Source: Liolophura sinensis (lineage: Eukaryota; Mollusca; Polyplacophora; Chitonida; Chitonidae). From it: DNA of 64,000 bases. Where the stretch lies: the NCBI RefSeq assembly GCF_032854445.1, contig NC_088300.1:47423682-47487681 (forward strand), written 5' to 3'. The notes beneath the pieces were generated by a model. The model saw only the letters and a list, made by a program, of their open reading frames with translations, was not told the origin of the DNA and did no database searches. Shown piece after piece: positions 42,701 to 53,542 of this stretch (the first letter of the stretch is position 1; each line of letters starts with the position of its first letter). The position numbers and the translations under genes were made by a program.

Positions 42701-45700
42701 GATACAAGCTCATGTGTCCACATGTGTTCTGGTAGCTTCACAAAGCATGGTGGTTGTGTGCTGAGTGACGCCATATTACAGCTGTGACAGTTGGTTAATC
42801 TCTTGGAAAATCTCCAGTAATGTTGGATAATTGCTGAATAAAATGAGAGATGTGTGCACTTAGTAATATTAATCACTGTACTTTGCTGAAAATTCTATTA
42901 ATATTCTAGTCAGTTTTCAGCTTTGAGAGTAAAACCAGATAATTCTATAATATAGTGATTTAGAGATATTTCCTGTATGTCTCTTTGATTCTTTTACCTC
43001 CCCTAAAGGAACTGACTTTTCACACTAAGCTGGACACACCTATGTTACACATTGTATACATTAATGAGGACGTTGCGTTACAGGTGACCAAGCCTCCAGT
43101 GAGGAAGAAATGTGTAACAGAACTGTATGATAGGCTGGTGTTTCTATTGAAAGAACTGGAACCATGGGAAAGCAAGCTTGTTCAGGCAACAAAACGAGCA
43201 CGGGCCAAGTTGAGGAAGGAGAAACAGGACTATGTTGATGAAGAGGAGGAAAAGGTGCTTACAAGTGTATTTTTTGTAGAATGTTATCTTGTTGTGGGCA
43301 GAGGTATATGACATTACAAGCATGAGTCTTGGTATGAAGGATTGTCTGTATATTGTGTATTGTATCGTTCCTTGTTGCATATCTGTTTTCAGGCCTCTCT
43401 CTACAGTATTTAACTATATAAAAAAAAAAAAAACACTATTACAGTTATGTGTATACATGTAGTCGCAAGTCAGACCGTCATTTCATAAACTCAAAAAATG
43501 ATGTGGCAAAAATCAGCGCTTTACTCAACTGACCTTTAGTCTTCCACCCATAAATCTGTAATAAAAGTATGAATGATTGTAAAATTGCTGTCACGTGACT
43601 AAAAAGTGTCAGGTACGACATACAGAACAAAGCCAGATCGTACAGCTAAAACTTCAAGTGAGATATTCATAAACATGGTGGTAAAAACCATTCAAGTCAA
43701 ATATAAATCATAAAGTAAGTCAATTCTTTGACATTGTTTATTCATGTCTTCATGTGTGACCATGTAGTCTTTCCGTATTATTTTACAGTTGAGATACATC
43801 TCTGTATGGATGTGCCACATTATGATCGCCACATTATGGTCTTGTGTGAAGATGATGTTTGCCCCATTGTGGGGTTGGGTTTTATTGAAGCCTTTCAAGC
43901 AGTCTTAATATGGAGATAATCTTGTTTTGCAGAAACCTGTGGAGGATGTGTGGGAGAGCGAGGAGTCTGCTTCTGAGGAGGAGAGCTCTAGTGAGGAGGA
44001 GGAGGAGCAGCGGCAACAACAGACTGAGGCTTCTGCCAGACTTCCACAGAAGGCAGAGAAGAAGGCCAGGAAGCAGGAGCTAGACATGGACACTGGGTCA
44101 GGGAGGAACACACCTGTTGAGGATGAAACCTCAATGAGTTCTCGGGGAAGGTTACGCAAACGAAGGGTCATACCCAATAACAGTGAGGATGGTCCAAAGA
44201 AACGCAAAGCTGTGAAGAACGTAGAGGAGAACTCACCCACCAGCAACCACGTTCCCAATATTCTACAAAAGCATCATGGCATAAACTCACAGAATCCAGT
44301 GATCCGCACCATCCCAATGTCACTGCTTGAACAGTTAAAACTGCCAGCATTGAACTCTGATCTGAAAAACCAAACCATCCCAGCATCTATGTCAGCGAGT
44401 CAAATGCTTCTGCGAGCAAATTTGTCATCAAAACAGAATCTGTTGTCCTCAGCATTGTCTGCTAAAAGTGTTACAAACAGTTCAGCTTTGTCTGCTGAAG
44501 CTGTTCAGCGGATCATGAAAGCAGTGCCAAACTCTGGTACTTCACATCCAGTCATACAACAGCTTCTGGCTAAGAAAGCACCTGGTGTCATTGCGGAATC
44601 GGAAAAGTCACCACCGTTCAGTGTGCAGGTTATACCCTCTTCATCTGCCAAACAGTTAGGACAAACCTCTACTGTCATCTTCAGTGCAACCCCTTCCTCA
44701 AAACCTCCCTCAAGTGTTGTAACACCACAAGCGAACACTCTGGCCCAAATACAAATAGCTGGAAACAAAAGTAGGAAAATCGAGATTGCCAAACCCAGAC
44801 CCACAGCTGTTCATCTCACGGTGCCAAGTCCAGGAAAAGGTGGGCCTGCAGCAGGCAAAGTTCAACATTACAATGAAAATGTGCTTAGTACTTTGCCACC
44901 TGGTGTCATCCAAGAGTTGTTGAAAAACCAGGCGTTCAGAATACAGACAGTGTCTACAGGTAAGGCTGGGAGTAGTGCTGTTACTGGTGCAATCATTCTG
45001 TCCCCAACGGGCAAAGATGGGAAGCAGACATTAACTCTGACTGGTATGGTGCCAACGTCTACAGGTCAGCCTTCTGCATTTCATCATCCTGTTGTGACAA
45101 AACCAACTCTTCAAATGGGCACTCCATCTGCCGTTCTGACTGCACAATCTACTTCTACACACACACTTCCCACAGCACCTGTTGGCACTGTAATATCTCC
45201 AGATCATTCTCTCAAACTCAAAGTTCCTACTTCTCCCAACAAGCCAAAGTATGCTTGTCATGTCACTGTTAAAAGTCTTCTGCAGGACAGAGCGAAAAAA
45301 GCTTTAGAACTTGGCTCAGATGTCCTCAAGGATGACTCAGAAGAAAGCGCAAAGGAAGCTTTTGTACCATCTGCGGCCCAGGTGCTGTCATTGGCATCAG
45401 AAGTGGGACAGCAGCTGCCTGGGGTCCTTGAAATGTCAAAGTCAGAACTGAACACTCAGCCAATAGTGGTCACAGTCAACACAGGGATCAAAGGGCTACC
45501 ACAAACGTTGAAACTGCCCAGTAAGGAAACATTAGACTCTGCGGTGCAAGCAGTAGTTACCTCCGTGAAAACCACCCTTCCAACTGCCCATCTGAAAGTG
45601 CCTGCTCCTTCAACTATGCCATCAATTCAACAGAGGAAAAACGTCACAAAAACTATACAGAGCATGAAAGCTCCTATTCCTGTCATTAATGCCTCAACTT

Positions 45701-48174
45701 CAAGCGATTCATCAAATTCGCCTTTATCAACAACTTCTGCAACTGCATTTATGGTTGGAAATGTTCCGCAGAGGAGAAATACAGTCGTCATGAACACCAA
45801 GCCTGCCATGCATCAAATACCACAGACAGCTCTCACAGCATCAACAGGGATTCCTGGTCAGTCCATGACCCCTGTTTTGAAAGCAGGAATCCCCACAGCA
45901 ACTATCTCAGGCCAAGCACTCGGAATCAAGAACCAAGTGCAAAACAGTGTTGTTCCTCCAAACAGCACTTTGTTGAAAGTAACTCCTCAGACTTTCATGA
46001 CATCTCAAGGACTGGTTCAAGGGTTTCTAACCCCACAAGGCTTAGTCATACCCCAGGGAGCCTTGCAGCAAGGCTCACCCACGTCAGCCAAGCAAGTCCT
46101 TGTAGCCAATCCACAAGTATTACAGAACAAGGCTGGAGTGCCAGGAGCTGAGAGTATTGCGATATCAGCAGCTAACCAAGCATCAATTCATGGAAAAGTT
46201 GTCAAGCCAGCTATGCTCCTGTCCTCAGTAGTGAATCCACAAACCAGTTTGACATCTGCATCTGTAACTCAACTCCCTGTAACACCAAACAGTGTTAGCC
46301 AGCCCCAGACCTCTCCACACACTACTCTATCATCTGCTTCCTCGTCTAAACTCCTGCTTCAAGCTGTCAACACTGTTTTGCCTAACAGGGTCACTCCAGT
46401 GTCCTCAGCAAGTGTGGTTTGCATGAAGGCCAGTTTGGATGCGGCAAGTCCAGAGAAAGTTCTCGCAACCAATTCTTTGATGAGTGGCATGAACATCAAA
46501 ATTGATTCTCAGTGTTCAAAAATATCAGGAGATCATGTTCCTAAACCAGTAACTAGTGTGAATTCCATGCCTGAAATTCTTCACATCAACCAGAAGGGTG
46601 ATGGTAGACATACAGTGATACCTGGCACAGCCATCACCGATGGGACTAAAGCATGTGTGGCCACCATGTCTAGTCAGCGTGTGCCTGCTCATGTTACATC
46701 CACAGAAGCATCTCATTCTATGACTCCCCTTGTGGTTCTTCAGCAGCCAGACACCTCAAGGAAACCAGAGGGTGGTTTGCCAGCAGCTCAGGTCCTACTT
46801 TCCTTGAGTCAGGGTATGCAGCAGACTGGCAAAGGTGCTTCACCCAAAAAGGATGCGCCAGCTCAAGTGACAGTGAAAAACAAGGCTCCCAGGAATGCGA
46901 CTTTAAACAATATACAAGCTATGAACCAGGCCTCAGTGCTGAACATAACCAGTCAGACTGGTGGAAGTCCGCAGAAACTGTTGCTTCTCAGTATTGGTGG
47001 AAATTTGTACACCTCTCAGGGTATTCCGGTCACATTGGAAAACGGAGTTTTGAAAATTGCAAGTACAGTCCCCAGCCAAGAAAGCAAAGTGCTGCAAGCC
47101 ATCAGCCTGAGTACAGCGGCACAGCCACAAGTGAACCAAGGTTTGAGGCAATCGTTGGTGAGTTCTGTTCAACCACAATATGTCCAGATACCATCTACAG
47201 TTGTTCAGGATATGGTATCACCAACCAAGGCTACTGTGCAGTCAGCTTCAAAACCAACAGTCTTGCAAGCACAACCTGGTGTTTCGGCACCCGGATTACT
47301 GGCAAAGATAACGAGCACCATTCCTATGCAGCAAGTTTTGATGGCTAAACCGAAAACTCCTGCACAGACAAACCTTTTGAACAATGGCCCTGTCGTCGTA
47401 AAACAGCTCCTCGCTTCACCCACAAAAGATCTTCACCCTCAGCCTTTATCCCAGTCCCAAACTGTCAACATTTCTCCAAACAGACTTCTGACTCTACCCA
47501 CCCCATCTAACCAGCCTGTTCAGCTGGTTGGGGTGGGTAGCCGGCAACAAACCATCACAAACAAGGGGCATATAATCCAGATGATGGTTCCTCAGGCACT
47601 GTCAGGAGGAACTACTGTGATGGGCAGTGTGGTAGCTAAGGATGCTCAGCTACAGAAATCCATCGTAATAGGTCCAGGAGGCACAGTGATCAACCATCAA
47701 GGACTGACTAACACAGCACCCGGTCTCAAGCAGCTGTCCACAGAACCGGTCAGATCTGCTCCCCTGTTGTCTCCCAAGAATGCGACATCTGGACAACCAG
47801 TGCTTTCACCTCAGAAAATTTCACCGAAATCCCCTGTGACTGGAGTACAACTTGTGGGCAGCTATGGGACTGCTCACTCAGCACAAAATCATCCAGTTGT
47901 TTTCCAGATGGTATCACCCAGTAGTAGTACAGCAAAAGTGACTTCACCGTGGAAACAAGGAGCCAATCCTGGCCTAACCAGTGCAGTGATAAATGCCCAA
48001 CCTGTCCTTCAGAATGTTGTGGTACAACAGAACAGGGTTGCTATGAACAGCTCCTTAGTTGGAAATATTCCTTCTGTTGGAATACAGACTTCATCAAACA
48101 GTGCTGGATCCGTACATGTCAACTTACCAAGTCCACAATTGGTACCTGATACAACTAAAACAAAGCCGTCTTAA
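33721..48174 (+). CDS. BRD10: BRD10 (KIAA2026) bromodomain protein
   Basis: A nuclear bromodomain protein that probably reads acetyl-lysine; its function is little known. Exons: 33721-34051, 34410-34578, 34792-34868, 35753-35967, 37056-37216, 37931-38039, 38270-38315, 38718-38809, 39235-39468, 39899-40006, 40538-42103, 42437-42556, 43009-43254, 43933-48174; all in phase, about 2571 aa. The bromodomain is near residues 60-165: WPF shelf, HDYYERVKRPMWL, and the acetyl-lysine-binding Asn in CYRYNGPDHYV. Residues 265-450 match remembered human KIAA2026: PYKVWEEKLRVRLAQWY, KKYHELSYYRKIWIVKSLCD, YILGYDSQGNTYMHFPQFCG, ADLRVYKQ. Exon 13 gives LLKELEPWESKLVQATKR, also family-typical. Exon 11 is a Ser/Lys/Asp-rich disordered stretch ending in acidic Glu runs. 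The last exon (1413 aa) is Ser/Thr/Gln/Val-rich. Exon 5 could instead start at 37065 (three codons fewer). Introns 3 and 4 hold SINE pieces. Confidence 0.93.
35258..35435 (+). repeat. Family A SINE, 3'-truncated, BRD10 intron 3
   Basis: Starts in the head (GAGGAGCCTCCGCGACC) and runs through GTGAGTTCAAGTCCAGCTCA, GTACATGGGAAGGTC and CAGCAACCTGCGAATGG to CCATAATGCTGTGGCC, where it stops before the usual GGCGTAAAAC end. Confidence 0.8.
36190..36343 (+). repeat. Family A SINE relic, BRD10 intron 4
   Basis: Strongly diverged: GTACGTCTTGTGGGAAAG, GTAACTTGCCAAAGGTTG, AGTTTCCTCCACCCATAA, TTCTTGAGTTTGGC and a TTAAATAAATAAAA end line up with the family A 3' half. An old copy. Confidence 0.6.
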
Positions 48175-48396
48175 AACTTACTCGCGTATGAACCAGAATC
48201 CAATGCAGTACGTACCTGTTTCCAAATTTCATATCTGGTGGAGGCTTAGAATATAGAGCTGCAAAATTTATCTGTGTGATGTGTTTGAAAACTTTCATTA
48301 ATACACCCGCTCTCTATTTGGTGGTTTTGTAATTCGTCGTTTTTTCTATTCATTTCATTGCTACACTGATATGCTGTTTGGTAACTCCAGTACATC

Positions 48397-48402
48397 AATA
48401 AA
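48397..48402 (+). terminator. Candidate BRD10 poly(A) signal
   Basis: AATAAA 223 bases after the BRD10 stop, followed by T-rich sequence. A second one lies near 48594. Confidence 0.5.
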
Positions 48403-49119
48403 AGCTGCTAGAATGGAAACTTAATAGAAAACCTCTTCACTTTGCAGTTTCTACGACTCCGGTTGCTTAAAAACTGTTTTCATTATTGTTAGTGTGTTGT
48501 TTTGAGATTTTCTTCTCTCAGATTGTTGAGCACTCTGCATTTCAGAAGAAAAGGGGAGAGTGGTAGTAAAAATTCTTTTTTATGTGGGGACTAAATAAAT
48601 TGTCTACTCGTAATTTTTTATAATATTTTTAGTTAAATTTTCTCACGTCTTATTTCGTATGTATAGAGTGCAGAATGAGTATCTGTATAATTTATTTTTC
48701 TTTGTTTTACCAGTAGGTCCCCAGATTTGTTCTTACCTTTTGGATATTATGAGAAATAACTGTAAACTTACTGGTGTTAAACCTCCATTTTATATTTAAG
48801 TTATGATTAACATTAAACCATAAATGATTTGAAATTTCACAAATGTGTCTGTTCTGAGTAATGTTGCATTTATTAAATGTATGGCGCACTCATCTTCCAG
48901 TTCACAGGGAGGATGTTGAAAGCCGAAATTTACTTCACAAAGTACATTGTCATACATCTTATTCCAACTTTTTCAAGAGTATTTACTTTGGAGATATATA
49001 CAAATGTAGCTGAGGCTTGTGTGAGCCTGTACAAGCCCTCAAACCAGAGTTAATGTAATCAGTGTTATGCATAAGGATCAAGGTGATGCATGAAATGAAA
49101 TGAAATCCATAGACTACCG

Positions 49120-49235
49120 TTGTGTCTGGGGTCTTCGGCATGGAATTCAAGTGAGGTGATGCTATACTTATGTCCTAGCTGGCATTTCCATTCTACAAGG
49201 AGTCATCATATGACCGAAATGCTGCAAGACTGAGT
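49120..49235 (+). repeat. Family C SINE relic
   Basis: GTGTCTGGGGTCTTCGGCATG, then CTACAAGGAGTCATCATATGACCGAAA matches the 3' half of the family C copies at 21422 and 49809. Head and tail are missing. Confidence 0.55.
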
Positions 49236-49300
49236 TACATGTAAGACTAAGAATTTTTTTTCGTGCAGACCACTAGCCCTAGAGTGTGGAGGACGTGTTT

Positions 49301-49757
49301 TAAATGATGTGATAACAAACCTTGAGCAGTGGGGTCATGTTTTAATCCTGCTCCCACTAGTTCAGCTATGTCAGGAAGTTTGTCAGATACCTGGTGATGT
49401 GATAACAAACCTTGAGCAGTGAGGTCATGTTTTAATCCTGCTCCCACCAGTCATGTCAGGAAGTTTGTCATCTATCACAGAAACTGATCACTAACCCTTG
49501 AACGGTGAGGTCCCACTAGTTCAGCTATGTCAGGAAGTCTGTCAGCTATATGGTGATGTGATCACTAACCCTTGAGGAGTGAGGCCTTGTTTTACTCATG
49601 CTTCCACTGGTTCAGCTATGTCAGGAAGTTTGTCATCTATCACAGGAGCTGATCACTAACCCTTGAACAGTGAGGTGCCACTAGTTAGCTATGTCAGGAA
49701 GGTTGTCAGCTATCTGGAAAGGTGATGGAATTCAAGTGAGTAGTGAGGTCATGTTCT
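49301..49757. repeat. Tandem repeat of alternating long and short units
   Basis: Five units and a stub, built on GTGAT(G/C)TGAT(A/C)AC, then CTTGAGCAGTGAGGTC, CCCACTAGTTCAGC and TATGTCAGGAAGTTTGTCA. Units 1 and 2 keep a segment GTTTTAATCCTGCTCC; units 3 and 5 lack most of it, so long and short forms alternate at the right (about 75 and 90 bp), pointing to dimer-wise amplification. On the minus strand the longer units read open, which I take as a repeat effect. Confidence 0.85.
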
Positions 49758-49808
49758 GGCTAGGTGGTATGATTTCCTTCATGCCAAACGTAGATGCCTC
49801 AACCACAA

Positions 49809-50145
49809 TAGACTGCTTTGGTGGCCTAATGTTAGAGCGTCCACCTCGAAGTCAAGAAACCCGGAATCAAAGCTGGGTCAGGTCAAAGACTTTTGTTGCT
49901 ACTTGTTGCTGCCTTGCTTCGCACTCAGCACTGAAAGTTTAGAGAATACACGACTGTTTGGCCCAGTGTCACTATAACATGACTTGGTGGGGTGTCATGT
50001 CTGGGGTCTTCGGCATGATACTTCAGTGACTCGCCCTGCCGCCTTGAGACAGTATATATGCACACACCTCATGACTCCTCCTTGTCATGACTGAAAAATT
50101 GTTCAGTTTGACATTAAACGCCAAGCATTCATTCATTCAGTCTGA
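49809..50145 (+). repeat. Family C SINE, full length
   Basis: Head TTTGGTGGCCTAATGTTAGAG and GGAATCAAAGCTGGG, body CTTGTTGCTGCCTTGCTTCG, GGGTGTCATGTCTGGGGTC and CGCCCTGCCGCC, end TCATGACTGAAAAATTG, ACATTAAACGCCAAGC and a (CATT)n tail. Close to the copy at 21422. Confidence 0.8.
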
Positions 50146-51027
50146 ACCACAATGTGGCTGCAGTATTGCCGAAGTGGCATTGGGGCATACTTATTAACAA
50201 ATTATTTTTGAGCATGACGTGAAGACCCAACCAAGCAGTAATGAGAGAGCTGTTGCCCAGATAACTGACATTCACCACTGGTTTGTCTTTTTACTTGTCG
50301 ACTACTGTGCGGGGTGTGGAGACTTCCTTCCACCCAGTAACCAGACTACTATCACATAAAGGAAATCCTAACTTGTGGTGGAAACACATTCAAGAACGAA
50401 TTAACCCTGATGTCCAAGACATGCCATCAAATTTAGAGTCATGTTGCTGAGGATCTTATAGCTAACAATGTTTGTTTTCTCTCTGAATTTATTTAGAGAC
50501 GACATTCAGTGCACAATCTATGGCAACAAAGCAGTGACTGTACACAAAAATTAAATGGAGCTTTAAGTTGTGTGTCATACTGGTAAATGGAAGGATGGGA
50601 AGAGGTCTGCAACAGAACAGTTCATGTCTCTTTAATCTACCATACAGAGCGGACACAACCAATACTTACTGGTACAACAGTGTACAAAACAGAACAGCTT
50701 TCTACAGCAAAGGATTAATGCAATTATAACTGAAAACAAAAATGTAAAATTTACAATGAAAAAAAATACCCACGTGTAAAATTTTAGCAGGCAAAATAAA
50801 GTATTGAGCATATGAGACGGTCCATAAAATATCACAAAACATCCAAATGGTCATGATGGGTAATTAAAAAAGATGAAATATGTATATACAATACCAACTG
50901 ATGTGAACATGTGTAAAAAAAACTATATCCCCTGCATTTAATAAGTGGAAGAGAAAACTACAGTTTGACAGCATGCACCGATAAAAATACAAACAACATT
51001 CATATCAAGGCAGACATTATGTGCAGT

Positions 51028-51187
51028 CTCTCCGGCCGTGTATGGGAGGTCTTGCAGCAACCTGCGGATGGTCGTGGGTTTTGCCTGGGCTCTGCCTGGT
51101 TTCCTCCCACCATAATGCTGGACGCTGTTCATATAAGCGAAATATTCTTGAATATGGCGTAAAACACCAATCAAATAAATAAGTAAA
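51028..51187 (+). repeat. Family A SINE, 5'-truncated
   Basis: Starts at CTCTCCGGCCGTGTATGGG and includes CAGCAACCTGCGGATGGTCG, CCACCATAATGCTGGACGC and GGCGTAAAACACCAATCAAA followed by TAAA repeats. The sequence is close to the consensus, so it is a fairly young copy. Confidence 0.85.
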
Positions 51188-53542
51188 ATCTCAGTCTATT
51201 TATGCAAGACATTCAATCCCTTAAAAGAAAAAAAAAAAAACAATGAAAGGTGCATGACTTTTTACCTGTAGAAAGGCATTCATTTAACTCACAGGAAACT
51301 AGAATAAGTCTTGAGACTGTAACAGATGACATGCAATATACATTAGCATTAAGAAAATACAATAAACCTCTCAAAACAAAACCCTTATTTCTGTGAAATG
51401 ATGACCAACATATCTACGGGTAAATTTCATCCACCAAATAAAACAAAACTAAGATTCAAAGTGAATAATTCTGATGCAGATATTAATTGAGAGATTGATA
51501 TTTCACCGACTATTAATGATTCAACGACCATACCAACAACTATTTTCTATTCCATTTGGTAGACACCTTCAGCTTAACCTAGGTTACTGTAGATGTCCAG
51601 GACTTGAGTGAATAATACCTTTATGTCTCTAACTAGACCTCTCAATTCACAGATACTAGTACAATGTAATGTACATATACAAATGTTCAGTTCCATAGCT
51701 TTGTTGGATATTCATGTACTGGGTAATGTCGAGTGACTTTGAAATGCAGCCACATTTGGCTATCATACAGATACATCTACATGTACAGACAAACCATTTT
51801 ATCATCATATATTTGTACATACATGTACATATTAATTATTTTAAGTACATATTCTAGGGTGTCTTGCACAAAGCGATCAAAGGCTAAGTTGTAACTAATA
51901 CGGAGACAATGTGTTATTTGTGTTTCACTCGAACCAAACCCACATTTTACCTATAGCTGCCAATTTATCAAAAGGGACACAAAACTGTAAAAGACATAAA
52001 CGTGTTAACAGAAGCTCTATTCTATTGCAGGCAATTTAAATGTCAAATACTGTATTTCACCTAAAGTTCCATAAACATGAACATTAAAAAGTATGTAAAG
52101 GCTTTAAAATGATACTTTTGATGACAGCAATTTAGCTTTTCTGGTAAGGAATTAATCAAACTTCACAAAAAACATCTTAAGTGGCCTTATAAAGCAAAAA
52201 AAGCAAAATATGTCACTTAAAAAATGCAAATCTCTAGGCGATTAAACGATTAACTATGAAAAGGGTGGCTAACAATTACAAGATCATGTTTGCCACACTG
52301 CTGCCAAAATAAACATTTCATTTTAATTTCCAGGTCAAACATGAAAACTTGACTCGAAAACATCTTAGGCACATCAAGTGATTTGTTAATCACTTAGCAA
52401 AAACCAAAATTTCTACCTCTATTTTAAAGATCTGAATCTATCCAAACTCTCTCGCCATAAATAACAAAAGATTAATATAAAAAACATAATTATGTGATTT
52501 CATTTACCCACAAAATCCCTGCAGATTGATGTCTCATTTACCATAACCTGAATGGGTACCTCTAATTTAAAGATATTGCCATAAGGATACCTTATAATCA
52601 CAGAATACATATGTACACAAAGAAAGAGCGTCAACATAACAGTTACAGATGACAGAACACAGGTGCTGGCAAAGTTAATGTTTTAACATTACATTCCTGT
52701 TCATTTTATGACACATATATATAGTGCCAATAACAGGTGAATGGGATTTGTATTCTACAATGCTTTTACTGATTAAAGAGTAATTTAATCTATTCACAAA
52801 CACACAAATTATTTATGGTTACCACCAAATTATGTATTTTGACACAAAAGGTTGGATTCAGCTCTTGACAAGAATCATGGCAAACAAAAAATTTACAACT
52901 GATATCAAGAAAATGGCATAGTACATTCAGAATTTTGATCCTTGGTTTTTGATTCTGTTTGTACTCAACTTCCTCACAAATCAACCATTGTTTAAATACT
53001 TTATTATCTCAGACATGACTTCAAAAATACAACCAGTTAGATAGATACTTACTGATGGATTTTACATGAGAGGCAATAGCTACAACACTTATCCCTGACT
53101 AATAAGTAACAAATAAATTAAATACAATTAAATGATCATCAAAGATATTAATACAATGCTAAATTGGATTTCTAAGACACATGCATATTCATGTAGTTCT
53201 AAGTTTGCACAATATTGTCAGACAAAAGATATTTGTTGAATACCATGAAAAATGACGATAAACCTTCCATACACCCACCAACCAGTGGCTGGAATTCAGA
53301 TCTGTGATCAGGTACTTCACACCTGAGTCTCATGTCAATACTGTAACACATCGTAAACTTTTATCCATACACACATCACATAAAAAAGGTGGCAAAGTCT
53401 AGAAAGAGAACCCTTTAAACCCAGGAAATACACTCAAGGGCACATCAGACATATTGTGTGGTAAGCATTACACTTCTGTAGAATCAGGCCAAGATATTAT
53501 CTCTTTAACTGTTGCTAAAATGTTGCAGTAACAAATACTTTT

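Larger units (their letters stand above)
48175..53542. other. Convergent 3' region between BRD10 and RIC3
   Basis: About 5.4 kb. The left part is BRD10 3' UTR and flank. 49120-50145 is a repeat cluster (SINE relic, dimeric tandem repeat, family C SINE), and 51028-51187 is a family A SINE. From about 51200 to 53542 the sequence is AT-rich and unique with no coding frame, and part is probably the RIC3 3' UTR on the minus strand. Confidence 0.5.

Noticed and set aside
43905-44258. Minus-strand Ser-rich frame opposite BRD10 exon 14
   Set aside because: It is the shadow of Glu-rich coding sequence in BRD10; no independent support.
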